A DNA stretch of 64,000 nucleotides from NCBI GenBank assembly GCA_013398175.1, contig VZRZ01007319.1, positions 1,763,159 through 1,827,158 of the forward strand. The letters are read 5' to 3'. Below the pieces are notes generated by a model, which was not told where the DNA came from, did not search any database, and saw only the letters and a list, made by a program, of their open reading frames with translations. Below are positions 25,088 to 39,777 of the stretch, piece after piece; the first letter of the stretch is position 1; each line of letters starts with the position of its first letter. Source of the DNA: Climacteris rufus. Lineage: Eukaryota; Chordata; Aves; Passeriformes; Climacteridae. The position numbers and the translations under genes are program-made.

Positions 25088-25950
25088 TTACGAAGAAAAG
25101 AGAAAAAGAAGTTGTTCTGCGACAATAGCGCAAAAGTAAAGCCTTGCAATTTTTCGTTTCTTCCCATGACATCTGTGGGTAGTCCTGCTCATAACGCCTT
25201 TGTTCTGGGCTGATTTACCGCAGTTTGAGACAAGACACCATTCAGAGTCTATTCCAGGAACCATGGAGGAAGTAGAAGGAGGATGCATCTAATTTGTTAG
25301 CTACCGTGACATCGCCACTTATGATTAATACAAGGCATTGAGTGAACAGAATGTGTTTCCTCTGAGCGTCCTTCATCTCAGCCCCTCTCTGTGCACACTG
25401 AACACGGTGTGGACAGTGAGACTGCCATGCCAGGGCTGCTACTTGCAACATGGCTTGGGGCTTGTCAAGTGTGCAAGGCAGGAGAACACCCTGTATTTCC
25501 AAAGCCAGCATACCCAGCCAGCTGGCTCTGCCCGACTCCGACTCCAGAGAAGAGGATTCTGCTGGCATAAGTGGGACAGCCAAGAAAGACTGCTGGAGGA
25601 GAAGGTCCTGCATGAAAAACCCAGGAACCAGGAGCAGGTTCCAGAAAAATTCTTGCCTTGTTGGCATACAACTCCCATCAAGTTGCTGTGCGTGCTGGAC
25701 TCCTTATTTACAGAAATATGGTCACTCCCTCCTGCCTGACCATGTTTGTAGGAGGAGTACTTCACGCCTGCAAAACCCTGGAATATCTTTTTTCTGGCAG
25801 ACATTGCACAAGTACAAAGTATTGAACACTTTGAAGGGAGGCCTGGGCAGAAACTGTTCAGTTCAAAATGCTAAACCAAACAAGAACTCCACAGCTAATC
25901 CTTACCCCCACAGAGTCACTCTGGCAGGCTACGAGACCTTACTTTGGTGA
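25088..25950. other. Stop-poor segment, open in several frames of both strands
   Basis: Open frames of 133 and 166 residues on the plus strand (25338-25739, 25450-25950) overlap frames of 141 and 121 residues on the minus strand (25242-25667, 25439-25804). No domain, signal peptide or repeat protein is recognisable in any. Being open in four frames at once argues against selection on one protein and for a compositional cause (CTG/CAG-rich, moderate GC). A non-coding RNA exon or an old unrecognised repeat remain possible. Confidence 0.35.
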
Positions 25951-28900
25951 TGGGGGAGGCCACCCAGCTTGCCCTGCCCACCCACCCCATCAAACCTACA
26001 CACGTGGATGTGCTGGAAGCATCAGAATTAGGTGGCACATAAACCACCAAGTTTTGCTTGCAGCAAACACACAGGTACCAGAATAGGTTCCTACCTACTC
26101 ACAGTTCCCTTGGAGTACCAGCCAACCAAGGGCAGGTCATGCTGCCAGAATAACTCAATCTCCTACTTTTTTGGCTGCTCCCTTGCCCCAGGGTATCTCT
26201 TGTAAAGGGCTCAGAGCAGGCTGCAAGCCAGGTAATTTGCTGTGGTGAGAGCCTGTTCCTGGCACCCACCTTTCCCACACACCACAATCACAACCAGAAA
26301 GCCCTCCAAGACAGCTGATGAAGGGGGCACTGCTGTCCCCACCCATCTCGTCGGGACAAGTCCACTCCTGCTGGTCCCTCAGTACCAAAGTGCAGGCGCC
26401 CTGACCAACACCCTTAGGCTCACCTGAATTATTCTGCAGTTTCTACTGTAATTATTCTACAGTAGGATAATTTCTACTACAGCATCTGCTGTAGTCAATA
26501 AGCAATGTCCCTGCTGCAAATACCAACCTCAGGCTGCCCAGCTGATGGGCCTGTGTCCTATAAAACGGGCACCAGAGCACTTACACTGGATTTATACTGG
26601 GTCCCAAAGATAACAAAACACAAGCTTTATAAAGTAAGAAAAAAAAAACCAAAATTGCAGAATAAACTTTTTAGAAGTTCCTCAACATCATGTGAGTGGA
26701 GTAAAACTTTCTTCTGCGCTCAACTTTTCCTGTTTTTCTCTTTTTTATACAGTTACTGCTTCCAGGAGCTTATCAAGAAAATAAGGCTGCCCACATTGGC
26801 AAAATCCCAGCTCACTCATTTACTTAAGTAGCATGTTATCAAAACGTACCCATACAAGCTGTACTTTCTGGATACAAAGGAAGCCCTTATAACAACTACG
26901 GTAACACCACATTTGCAACCGGTTAGGTCAGTCCTGCAGCCTTCCCTTAGACTCTTCCTTAGTCTGCACTTAGGTCAACCAATTCTTGACATGGAGACTG
27001 TCAAAGACTCAACAGCACTTTCTCAGGCTCATGACTGTTCAGCTCAGTGGATGACCCTGTCTACTCCTATTTGCTGTTACGGAATAGAACCCTTGTCAAA
27101 GTATCCTCTAGGAAACAACACAAAATGGTACTTTTATCCGGGTGAACATACTTTAGTCTTCAGACTTGGGCATTATTTCTGTAATACACTCCAGTTTTGA
27201 TGAGAAATATACAACTCTCAGTTCTAGATCAAATTACATTCTCTACATACATATTCTCTACCATATACTTCTCGCCTTTGTAACACCTACAGAGCAATGA
27301 CCAGTTTGGGACAGACTTCACCTTCACACCTCTGGCTCATCCAGGATGTTGGGTTTGATGCCCAGTCCCTGAAGCTGCAATGCAGCCTCTGCTCATAGTA
27401 AAGGTCTGGAAAGGAAAACCAGGTAAAATCACGTTTGTGTGCACAGCTGTGCATCAACGTCACAGGACAGCAGAGGTTTCACTTTGGCATTCCCTACTTT
27501 CAGTCAGCCCATGTGCCTGCTGCTTCTCAGAAGGGCTCTGCTGCCTCTACAGTGAAAGGCCAAGGGATGATTCTGGCAGCCAGAGAGCCCGTGTTTGTCC
27601 AAGAGTGTGGTAAGAGTGTGATTGAGCAAGCTCCTGCCCTCGCTGGCCAGCCCTGACACTCTTCTCTCCATCCCCACTCCTCCCTCACCCCTATTTTTTG
27701 GATTGGTTGTCTAAAAAAAAATCAGCAAATTGATCATGTTTGCTGTGTAAACAGATGAAAGGCTGAGGTGATCCAAAGGGCAGAGCAGAAGCCAGCAACT
27801 GGAAGCTGATGAGGAAGGAGGAGGGATCAGGACTCACCCCTTTAGGCAGAAGCAAGCTACCCGTCTGGTTTAAACCATACCACTTAACATCAAAAAGTGT
27901 ATTTCCAGTTCCCAATCCGTTGGAGTTAATACAGCATGCACCCCAGAAGACTGGGCTGTTTAAGCCACGTGTGTTATTTCCTGATCTAAGTGGCAGCAGC
28001 CACAAATTCACATTCGTGAGCATCCACTCCAGAAGTGGCTGCAATGCAGAGTAGGCACCGCAGGACTCTTTACAACAAAGCAGGAAAACCAGTGCCCCAC
28101 GAAAATTCCCAGAGGTTCTGTTGGTGCTTCCCTAGCAGACAGGGAAGGACGGTGTTCAGGATTCCTTTTTTCCTGCACACTGCAACACCAAACCATTTCC
28201 TGGCAGAACCGAGCCACAGGGACAGGCTGGATCACTCCAAGGCTGGATGTGGTTGAAGGCATGGGAGATCAGCATACCCTACTAGGGCACAGACTGGCAC
28301 ACAGAGTGTGAACTAACCCCTACTAAGTGTTTATAAAAAGTGCCTGTTGTAGCCACGTTCTAAATACACACACAACCCACAACCTACAGCTTCGGCTGAA
28401 GCTCTTCCTTTCCCCTCACCGATGATGCACCAGAGCCTTTCCTCCCGCCACCCTCCTTCCCCTGGGGCTGCACCGCAGCCCAGCCTCTCTGACTCAACCA
28501 GCCCTCTTTTACACAGCTGGCACCTTCGACAATTTCCGAGACATTAGCATCTTCCTAAAATAGTCTCAATCGTACATAAAATGACCGGCATTTCAACCGT
28601 GCTTTTTGTTTTCAATCCCTCTGAGCACCACATCTGAACAGAATACAGTCTAGCCAAAATTTAAGACGGGGAGTACAGAAAGGGCAAACTGAACTGGGGT
28701 TGCTGGATAGGAAGAGTGGGATTCTTCCCTGGCTGCATGGCCTTTGCTCCCAGAGCTCTTCTGCTGCTCTGGCTGCAGCAATGACATCTCCCTCCATCCC
28801 TGCCAGCTCTCCCAGCCTCTGGGCAGGAGGCATGGACACATTGCAACAGAGAGACAGCTGCTGAGCTTTGCCTGCCTTTCCGCTCCCAGGGCCACCAGTT

Positions 28901-31900
28901 GGGGATCACTCTAGCTCGCTTCCATGATAAAAACCAGAATTGGCAAATTGTTCAAAATACTTCGAATCCTGTTCTGGTTAGGACATGGAACACAGGTTTT
29001 CAGAGCAGGATGACAAAAACAAAGCCACTGTACAAGCCCTCTTTTCCTAAGAAATGAGGCTTCTCCATCCTCAGCCTGGACTGCTGGACACCTAAATTGG
29101 GGGGAGGCTTATTGTACTACACATGTTTACTGTACTAACAGCATGCAAAAAAAAAAGGTTCAAGGGGAGCCTTTGTCACATCCAAAATTAAACAAACTTT
29201 AATGTTTAAACTCATTCCAGATCACCAACAAACACAGCCCCAAGTAGCAACTCCGTGGCTCTGCTGATCCTTGCCAAGAAAGTTCATCTATTTGGATGGA
29301 GTAAGTGCTCAATTCCAATGGGGAGAAAAAAAAAAACCAAAAAAAACCCCAGAGAAACACAGTCACATTTGGGAGCACAAGAGGTGGAAATTAATGCGAA
29401 ATAAAAAAGACCAAACCAGGCAGCAAGTTATAAACACCAAATATTGAAATTCCAAAGCTGACCTGCAAATTTCACGGTTAATACGATGCAGATCCCTTTT
29501 CTGCAGTTGGGTTAAAAGTGCACAGCCCTCTCCTAGGCAAATCTCCAAGGAATTTTAAAGCTTGAATGAAAATACTAATTACAATGTACTAAAAACAGAG
29601 CAAGGAAGTGTGTGAGATGACTTTCGAGCACTGTAAGGAAGAGAGGAGGAGACAGCTTGGTCACTGCTGAAAGCTGGAGACACGAACAGAGCGGCCCTGC
29701 AACAACATTAACTCCTTCCTCATGAGAGCTGGAAACTTGCAAAGGAGTCAAGTGCTTGCAAAGCTTTGTGTTGTACCTGTTACGGTGAAACTGCAGCACT
29801 TACACAGTTAAGAAAGACATCCTTAAGAAGAGAGGCTATCCATCCCCAACATTTGGCACAACCAGCACAGCCATCCTTTTTTGTAATTACAGGAAGACTG
29901 CATCTTAGCAGCTGGTTTTGCAGGGGAAAAAAAGCAGATATTTATCCCTCACAAGGTTAACTAGAAGTGTAAACTGAATTCCACGTTAAATTATCCCCTG
30001 TATGCCAAAGCCACAACATCTAGTACTCGTTATTACTCTTTCAAAAGAAGCAGTCCAGAGTTTACACACACGTATGTTCTGAGGAGAATATTTTATAAAC
30101 CCCACAAAAACATTTACACAAAATAACTCAATTTAGGCCAGCAGAGCAAATCTCTTACATACAAAATGTCAGCCAATTAAGCTTTTAGCAGAGCACCAGG
30201 GAGACCGATTTTAGAAAGCTAAGCAGGTTTCTCAGTCTAGGAATGCCTGAAATCTGTTTATTCTCAGTCAACAATGACTTTCTGCCTTCTGCCAATTACT
30301 AAAGTAGTGGGGGGAAAATGGATTTACTCTCTGCTTTTACAGATCAGTTGGCTTAGCAAAATTTAAACTCATACACAGGCGCCTCACAACCCCTCTCATT
30401 AATGCGAGCAGGTGACAACAAAAATTTTGCTTTACTTCCCCACCCATTCTCAATCTGCTTATCCTTTCTTGCTGACAACTGGAAATGGTGAGTGCTCCCA
30501 TGGCATCCTTCCCCCTCCTGCCCTTCAGGCTGCAGGATGTGGCAGGGATTTCAGGAAGAGCTGGCATGCAAGGACACAGCCATGGGCTGTCCACCAAGTC
30601 CAGTGAGCACCCTCAAACTAGGGGACCTGACGAGCCATCCCACAAACTTCAGGCTTGGAAAAAGCCTAAGATGAAGCTCCTCGAGGCCATTAAGACCCTG
30701 CTGCCAAATAGGGACATTCACGCCTCTGTTAGCTCTCACCCTTCTCCTCCTTTTGCTTCCCCCTTCCACTGAGCCCCAGAGTCACCCCATACATCCCACT
30801 GCCCCTTCTCCATCTCATTTCCTATTCTCCACTGGCTCTGGTCTCACCAGACATCTCCATGAACCAAAGCAATTGATTAATCTTACCCACACCACCCATT
30901 TCCATAGCAGCAAAATACATCAAATCGTCACATCTTTCCCAACAGGAGCCAAACTCTCCCTCTCACCCGTGCACCGTCCCTGGCTCCTGCTCTCAGCCAC
31001 TTCAGCACATTCATCCATCAGAAAACCTGCTGGTCCCACACGGCCCTTCAACAGAGCCAAAACCGCCAAATACTGCTCTTGGGGTTGGGATAGTTCATTT
31101 ACTGATGAACTCAGAGCAGCACTTTGCAGTCATCTTGTATTCATTAAAATTATATTCTTCTTGTCTGTGGTTCTTTCCAGACTGAAGAAAAAGGTTTGAA
31201 CATAACCTTATCTTGGAATAAGTCCCAAATAAATTTCCATTTCCCAAAAGACAGGTTTTCTCCAAGGCAAGTAGTGGAAATTTGCAACAGTTTATTAAAA
31301 AGAGGCTGCTTTACCTCTGGCCAATATCATGTATTATCTGGATGTCATCAGAGGTCCTGGAAAGTAGCTTATTCCTTAAAGCCTACAGGCTCTACATTAC
31401 ATATGACGCTTAACAAATATTCCAAAACACAGTAACTTATTTAACTTTCACTCAATAACATAAGCTTTTGGAATTAAAATAAAAACCAACCCCCAAACTT
31501 AAGATACTTAATCTTGTCATCATAACACATTTAGAAAACCCAAGTGCTAAAAAGCAAACAAATAGATGTGCACATACAACCCTTCCCTTACCTTTGCAAA
31601 GCACTGCAGGGATGACGCTCAACCAGCTACAACTGCGTCTTTTGTTTGCTTTTCTACCTTCAGTTACTATGGGTATTCTTCCCTAGGAGAATTTTTTTGA
31701 CTGACAGCATCCCCTAAGATTACCTACACCCGCAGGAGAAAAGCACTGACTACAAAAGTTATCTAGCAACTACCAGCAAAATGTGGCAAGCAAACTCTGG
31801 CTGTTATTCCCCCAAGTCAAGTACAGGCAGAGGAGAAAATGAAAGTTTCTCTGCATCTTCTCCACGTGTAACACAGAGCACTACCATTCCCCTGCAATGC

Positions 31901-32140
31901 TGCTGCTGAAGTAACAACAAAAATGCCCCAGCTGGGGAGGGTCTACATCGCTAATGAAGAGAAACCAACTCTCCCCCACTGTGAGGCCAATTTAGTGGGC
32001 TTATGAAATGCAATCAAGATGCTTCTGCATAGGTGATGCATCATGAATGAGCAAAACAATGAATTGAGAGTTGTTGGAGAATATAACAAAGAACTTCTGC
32101 AAAAATGAAAAATAATCCACAACTCATATAGAAATGAAAA
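25951..32140. other. No gene seen
   Basis: GC-richer patches occur at 25960-26410, 28380-28900 and 30480-31060. E-boxes CACGTG lie at 26001, 27966 and 31863. A 148-residue plus-strand open frame (30753-31199) is Ser/Pro/His/Thr-rich with no recognised domain. A-runs near 29150 and 29330 are simple repeats. Confidence 0.55.
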
Positions 32141-32142
32141 AT

Positions 32143-32529
32143 TTAGAAAACGTATTTTTTTCCAAGTAAGCAAGAGAAGTTTATTTCGTAATAAGCTAGG
32201 GAGCTCAAGGCATCATCCCAGCTCAGGAGGAAGTATGCCGTCATGCTGAGTTTGAAGCTCATTCTCACAACACGCTGGAGTAAGGTCGGGATAAACATGG
32301 TGCTTAGTGCCTCCAGCTTTACACCGAAGACACGTGAGGTTGTGGGAATTAAGAGAGTGCTTGCACGAATTTGCATGGCAGAAGGGACAGCCAGGACTGA
32401 CAAGACGAGGTCTGGCCTACAGTATTTATAGTAAATGTAACTGAAGATATTTTGAGGCACTGTGCATACCAGGTAGGTTACTGATACCTGGCATTTTTCC
32501 ATTTGAACTGCTGATGAGCATGAAAACAA
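32143..32529 (-). other. Stop-poor, CpG-retaining segment (128-residue open frame), coding status unsupported
   Basis: The minus strand is open for 128 residues and the plus strand for about 80 residues in one frame (from about 32193 to a TAG after 32428). Seven CpGs occur between 32239 and 32407, more than the surroundings, including a CACGTG at 32331-32336. The minus-strand translation has hydrophobic stretches but no signature I know. Neither strand shows a convincing acceptor and donor pair at frame borders. I keep it as a candidate conserved or formerly coding patch only. Confidence 0.25.
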
Positions 32530-34817
32530 TTCATCCTATAGAAATTATTCAGCATTTATGAAATGCTGTAAAAAGTGAAGGGAAAATCCAGTTAATCATC
32601 TGTCAATCCTCTTGTGAAAACATCGTATTTTTACAGACGATGGGGCTGCTTCGAAAAAAAAAAAGTCATGCCATACATTTCTTCACTTTCTGAATGAAGA
32701 CAGTTCTCAGTAAACTCCATCTTGGGGAGGATAAAACGCCTCAGGATGAAGGAAACAATCTCACGAAGAAACAGCAGTGTATTTCTATACAAGGATTTGC
32801 TATCCGGATATGATAATTTCTCGAAACCTCAAACAAAATACCACAGCATGCTAATCTGCTCTTTCACAGCAGGTAACCTCAGACATCCTATAACTCCATG
32901 GCGTGTTCATTCTTGCCTTGTTTAAAGGCTCTGACGAGTGCAGAAATCAGCCTCAGCCCTTCCTCCTGCTTACCAACCCTGTACCTTAACATCGACTTTA
33001 TTTCATGTTCCAGATTTCAGAAGTTACTCCATTTCTACCAGGTATATGCTTAATCTCCCTGAAGATTTATTTACTTTCTAAATAAAAAATAACATTTTAA
33101 AAAAATTGTTGTTTTTTGAGAGGGATTTTAAACTGCACTGGAGTCAGGAAATCAACAAGTGTTCCCCCACACAACTCAGTTCTGCTTGGCCACCATCAGG
33201 GTGGGCAGTAGAGTCAGCCCTTTCACCACCAGCCTGAATGATACGGTGCAGTTCAGCTTCTCGCTGCAGCCCACCCCTCACCCTGCCACAGCCACAGCTG
33301 CCCCAGGAGCAACCCAGTTCAGGGCTGATGGACTTGCCTCCCCCTTCTGTAAATGAAGATTTGGTTCTCATCGCTGTGGTAGTCAGCACTTATCATTTCC
33401 CCTCTCCTTTCCACAGATGACCTTTTGCCTTCCAAGACAAGAGGAAGTAGATGGAGACGGGCCACACAGTCACAGCATACATCACGGAAACACATCACGG
33501 AAGCAGAGGAGATCGGAACAACGCTTATCCTTCCAGAGCAGGATTCTTGGTATTTCACAACAGTAAGTAGTAGCTCGGTTAAACCTTGCACTTGAGTCAG
33601 AAACCCCAGATCTCAGTAAAGGAAATTGGAAAAACACTCCTCTTTAAGGCACTGATAGAAGTACTTTCCCAGAATGATAGTATCCTGGCTCTAACTGCTC
33701 AAATATAAAGCCCATGTTTGCTGTAAAAGAGGAGCCTGAATGCTGCTTTGGACAAGGGCAGAGAAGCCAGAGTTTACGTTTATAGACACTAATCTAATTT
33801 CACGCCTTCCTCTTACTCTCACTACCCTGTCTTAAAAATTCATGTTTTAATAGATTCATGAAAGAGCTATAGCTCATAATGAGATAAGTCAGCTGATACT
33901 ATCGATGGGGTATTTTGTACCAAACATTAATGCTAATTATATAAACCTTCCACCGCACCTTGTTTGCTGAACCCACACACTTAAGCTGCTTGCTGTATTA
34001 CTGCAAACAGTTCATTAGCAGGAAGTTTACAGGCCTGGGCAGAATTAACCTTTCCTCAAAAATCGTCCCAAGCTGGGAATGTGAACCTTGATATGTAAAT
34101 TACACGAGCCACTGCCAGACTCCAGGGTGCTGGCATCATGCTGGGGTAGCACCTCCAACAAGAGTTCCGAGAGTCACGCATCCCCAACACCATCCCTCTG
34201 AGCCCCAGCAGTGACAGGGATAGGCAGGCTCCTCCATCCTGTATATGGTCCATAAATTTTGTCTGTAACTTAAAATGGGAAGGTGTCAAGCCAAGCCTTC
34301 TGTATTTTAAAGGCTGTCATCACTTTTCTGACTGTACACAGTTAAGGAGAGCATCATGCTGGGTCTCCTGATCGGGAGAGTTTATGGTTCTACGCAGAGG
34401 AAATGCAGCCAGCACTTCTTCAAACTGGGTTGTTCAAATGAAGAATTCCTGAATCAATCACAATTTAATCAATGATGCAAAGTGTGCACAGTCCTTGTTT
34501 TCAATAAGCTAAGTACACTCTCTTCACATACTGTTTCTGTTCTGCAGGTTGGGAATAAACTTACACCATAGGCAGTGAGTATGTTAAACTAATTTTTAAA
34601 ATAACAGGAGGTGTATATTTTGTCCTCAAATTGCTTCGCATGTATAAAAAAGAGGTGGCAAATGAGAAATAAGCGTGTGATAAAAACTCAGTCACTTATT
34701 GTCCCATAACACACAAAAAAGAGCTTCTTTAGACAACCAAAAGACAGACCCAAATAGGAAACAATAAACATACCTGACCAAAGTTGTCTTCACAGGGTAG
34801 ATAGAATAAATGCATTA

Positions 34818-34866
34818 ACAACAGCAACAACAAGGGAAAAAAAAAAAGGCAAAAAAACCCAAACCC
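34818..34866 (+). repeat. (CAA)n and poly-A simple repeat
   Basis: ACAACAGCAACAACAA is followed by an 11-base A-run and further A/C-rich sequence. Low complexity with no other signal. Confidence 0.7.
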
Positions 34867-36875
34867 ATAAATTGCATTTAGAACAAGGTTTCACTGAAAT
34901 GCACTGTGGCTTTAACTAACGTGAAGAATGCTCAAAAAATATTCATAAATACACAAGCAGAATTTTTCTTAAGCTCTCCATACCCATAGGGGGTGTAGAA
35001 GAAGTGAGAAATCTGCAAATATAAACCCATCATGAAGATACTGAATTTGAACAGATTTTGTCACATACACACCAGTCCGAACAGGAATAAGCACGTGGGG
35101 AACAGAGAGGGAAGCCCAAGGCAGAGCAGAGCTGGGCCAGGCACGCTTTGTTAGCAACAGGCAGCAAGGGAATTCACTTTGCTGATAATAAAAGAGAAGT
35201 ATTTTAATCTCTTTCACAAGCATAATCACAGAAACAACTGAAAACCATGACGGACCAATTGACGGTTCGTTACAAGGAACAATGCTTTTTGTTTTCTAAA
35301 GCCTTCTTTCTCAGATCTTCCAAGTAAAAGGAGACACATCAGATTTGAAAGGCAAGGGAGCTGTTTAAAATTAATTTCAGTTCCAGTTGCTGCAGCAAAG
35401 GAAGAAAACCCATCTTCTCCTATTCGGCCATTTGCTTCAAACACTGCCTCCCAGAACAATGTTCTTCCTGGAGCCACCTTGCCTCCACACGAGTTTGTGC
35501 ACAGGCTCTGCTTTGCCCGTATCAAGAGGAGTTTTGTTATCAGTATGCTTTAACTTCAGGAAAGACTTCAGGGAGACAGACACACACCATCCTCTAAGGA
35601 CACGTTTCAAGAAACCATATCCAGCTATTTTGCTGTGCGCAAACAGCTATTTTGTCTTTCAAGATCAAAACACGAGCAAACAAATAAACAGAAGGCGATC
35701 CAACTGGAAAAATACTTTTGATGGGAGAAAAAGACTTTGCTAACCAACTATTAAAGAATGCCAAACTGTCTAACACTCAATTCTAGTACGATAAAATAAC
35801 ATGGTAACTTAAAACGCATATACATGCACTTTACTCATTGATTTTAAGTAGTTCAGCACATCTGTTCTGCAAAGGTTTACCCAATACCACCCCAACAACA
35901 TTCATTCTCCTGGCAGGGCTGTCAAAAGCATCCTATATATCCTCAAGGGATGTTATCCATAATCGAAAAGTGGGTGAGAGATGTTTGTTTAGCAAATTCC
36001 AGCCTCACTGGGCACCAATGCATAAGCACTCGTGGGTCAAACAATTCCCACATTCCTGTCCCACAAGATAGAGGCCATCTCTCCAGCCCCACTGAGTATA
36101 GGGAGCAATCTTGAGGACCACAAACCACTTATTAAGAAGGCAACACAACACTACAGCCTGCAGCAGCACTAAGGCCATGCTAACCAAACCTGCACCTCCG
36201 CAAAATAAATCAGCAGAGTGCAAATGCTCTCAGTCACGCTTCCAGCACACCACAGATCACCCATTTCAACTTCTGGTGCAAGGCAATCAATACAAACCTC
36301 CTAAAAAATTCCTTCTGAAATGCACCGGTGCTTTTGAGTTTCCCTGTTTAGTGTTTCACATTCCTTTACAAAAGATTTGTTCATGGTTTTCTTGACAAAT
36401 AACAACATAATCATAAATTGCAATATTATAACAGGGTTTATGGACTGAGACCTTCCAGGATATTTATTGTACCACTGCATGGGGGAGGTAGTTTCCTTTT
36501 CTACATGCCCTTGCAGCAATGAAGTCAAGAGCAGAGCCCAATGCTAAGGACAGTCCATCCAAAGGAGAGCAGCAGGAATGATACAAAGGCACCGCCAAAA
36601 AGGTGTTACTTCATTCTGCAGGGTTAGGGTACCATGAATCACCGGCACTGATGCCAACAGGCTGTGGCTAGGCCTTCATCCCACTTACAAGGAATTTGCT
36701 AGCCTGTGACAAAAGACTGATCTTTTTCAGAGCATTTTGAGGTACCCTGCTGTGTCTGAGAATGCCCAGAAGTTTGCAGGGCTCAAAACCTACAAGGTAC
36801 ATTCCAAACTCAAGACAAGGAAAAAGTATCCCTTCAGGAAATTCAATACAAAGATAAAGGCATGAAAGGAGAGAG

Positions 36876-36890
36876 AAAAAAAAAAAAAAA
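36876..36890 (+). repeat. A15 homopolymer
   Basis: Fifteen consecutive A bases following GAGAG. No target-site duplication or SINE/LINE body is visible upstream, so I do not read it as a retroposon tail. Confidence 0.9.
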
Positions 36891-39769
36891 CAACCCAGAC
36901 AGGAATTACTGTAGGAGCGCCTACAGACTAATTATTTTTTTAATGACTTAACATTTTTTTTAAATATAGAAATGCTCTACATGCATTTTTCTGGTTGCCC
37001 TTATAAACACAAATCCACAACTTTTTGCTTGCCTTTTTTTAAATTCCTCTTAGTCTCAGAGAAATTTTAAAATTTTGCACATACAGATGAGAAATCTATT
37101 TGATTTCCATTCTATTTTTCTCTCAGTAATAGTTATGCAAAGTATATGTCCAAAAACTTGAGAAACTAGAAGCATGACCAGCAGCCTTTTGACCTCAGGC
37201 ACCCTTCATTCCAGACAGAGCTGGAATACTGAGACTGAAAGGTTTACTTACAGGGTATTTAGCTCAATTTAGTTCATGTGGGTAGCAGCAGTTTTCACAG
37301 AAGCTTTTGCACAGTGCTCCCTTTGGCTCACTCTTTCTGAAATCATCCCACCAAAGAGAAAAAGTCAAGAATTTGAATGATGTGGCTCTACCAAGGGTGG
37401 CATTTATGTTCAAGTACAAATTAAAACCTCTAAGGATCACAGAGACCTGATGCATTTTAGCATAGAAAAAGAGACAATAATGGTTAGCTGGCTACCTTCT
37501 GTTTCTGTCATCCCCATTATTAAACCATGGAACAAACCCTTTTGTAGAGGAGGGCCTAATGATCACTAAATATACCTTTAGTCTTTAATTTAAGCAAAAA
37601 CTCTGATTAAGTGCATAGAATTAACTGAAAATAGCAATACAGCTGGCCACCTTTGGCAGATTCACAACCAATATGCTTCATCTATTTGTAGCCACTTCCT
37701 TTTGACTGCACCACCTTCATTTAGCTGCCAAGTTGGAAAGAAGAGCAAATGTTGTGCTTCTTTTTAGAGACTGAAAGGAATTAATTCTTTGTATTTTAAG
37801 ATCAAAAGGCCTCAGTTCAAAAGCGCAAGGGTTTTAGTCACTTAAATCTACCCATTATTTGCTTAAGAAACTCTCCAGACTGAATTTAAAGGATATGGCA
37901 CCAAGCAAAATTTTCTGTAACACAGGCTTGCAACCCAAACTTAGTCTACATTTCATTGTATAAGGAGAAACAAAATATGAATGATCAATGTGAAATTACT
38001 TTTTTTTTCAAATCCAGATGTTACAATAAAGCAATTTTCCTTTTAAACATTTTGTCTCTCAATTGAAAATGTTAGCAAAGCCATTTTGACATCGATTTTT
38101 TTACCCAAATCTGATTTTACAAATGCAGCATCCATGAACTGCCATGCTCTGAGATCTTTAGGTACAAGTCCTGCAGAGATGGCACCCAGCGTCCTGTCAG
38201 TAAGGGAGCAGATACTCAGCAGTGCTAGGCGTTAGCAGGAAACGTTTTGTTAAGGTATGGATCTCACAGAAAAAAAAAAATCCCAACTAACTCTCAATTT
38301 CATTCATAGGAAGTCCACTGAAACAGTTAAATGCACACAGCAAATGTCAATGTAACTTTTCTCACAACTCTAGTTGACTAGCTCTGGTAATTTTTTGTGC
38401 TATTTTGTCTCTGCTCTCCCTTTCAACACTTACACAAATGAAAAGTCACATAACATATTTAGCAAAAATTAATGAGCTGTCTTTACCCCATACCAGCTCA
38501 TGATGCACATGGTCAAAAAGCAAAACTACTTCCAAAGGAATCTGCAACCAATTTTAAGACATTCAACAGGTCTGTCAAGTGAAGCATGTAAGCAGTCATC
38601 TCCATTTGTAAATACAAGGAGGGACAGAACAATGTAATAGATACATTGTGAAATGCCATTAAAAGAGAAACACCACAGCTGACAGTCCAGCCCAGTTAGG
38701 GCCAGTCCATCAACCAAGAAGCCTTATGGGCCACTGAGAAAAGAGTTAAAAGTTACTGTGGTTCAGGTATCACTGCCACTGCAGCTGCTTCGGAAAGCCA
38801 AGACAGACACCACTCTCTATAGCCTGGCAGAGCAAGGAAGTGGGTTAGAGGGGCAGCTCTCATGCTGGAGTGCTACACAAGTAATTTATGGCAGTCATGC
38901 CCAGGGGAAATTAAAGACGCAGTCACACTTTCCTGCAAGACTCAGAAAGGACAAACAGATCAAATGCTGTTCCAAATTCACAGGAAAAAAAAAATCCTCC
39001 TGCCTTTACACACCACAAAACCAAGTAAACAATTTCTGCCAACCCATGACACTTGTCATGTCTCATTGTACAGCTTGTGGTGGAATTCTTCTTAAAGCCT
39101 CTATTCTACCCATTCCAGAGCCAGGTAACAGTAGCTGTTTGGAAATATCTGTGGTTGTTATTTTTCTGAGACAGAAGCTTATACCTTAGACACAGTCAGA
39201 ACCAACCTTAACTCCATCTGGCTGTTGTAAGCAACATGAATTTTGGCATCCTTACTGCAGGAAATCACAGATAATACAACATACGCTCTCAAATCCTCTA
39301 TTTAATCATACATTAATTGATAACATACTAGCATCTACATATACATCATTTCTGACTGGTCATAGAAACAACACAATCAAATAACATTCTGCCTGAACAA
39401 CCCATATTTTGTCCGAAAAACACACTAGTCCCCAGCCCCACTACACCCCTAAGCCTGCAGACGCACAATATCAAATTTACAAAATTTTAAAGTGGCATTT
39501 CCTGTTGTACTGGACTTATGTGAACTCATGGCTATAGTTAACCAATTCTTCCATCATCACCAGGTAGGGAAAGTAACAATTTCACAGGAAAATTTGTACT
39601 GCAGTCATAGGGAAGGGAGTGAAAGAAAGAAAGGAAAAAAAAGATTGCTGTTTGCAACTGAAGTATTATATAATCATTTTAACATGCAAAATACAAAGAA
39701 AAAGTATAAAAGATACTAGAACAACTTTTCTCCTCTTCTGTCCTGAGAAAGCAAATCTGAAAAAGTAAA

Positions 39770-39777
39770 TTACGTAA
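39770..39777. promoter_or_regulatory. TTACGTAA palindrome, copy 2
   Basis: Perfect match within AAATTACGTAAAAG, next to GAAAGAAAG low-complexity sequence. Same site type as at 8998. Confidence 0.3.

Noticed and set aside
25450..25950. 166-residue plus-strand open frame as a gene
   Set aside because: Two long frames on the opposite strand overlap it, no domain is recognisable, and no upstream promoter or splice acceptor is evident.
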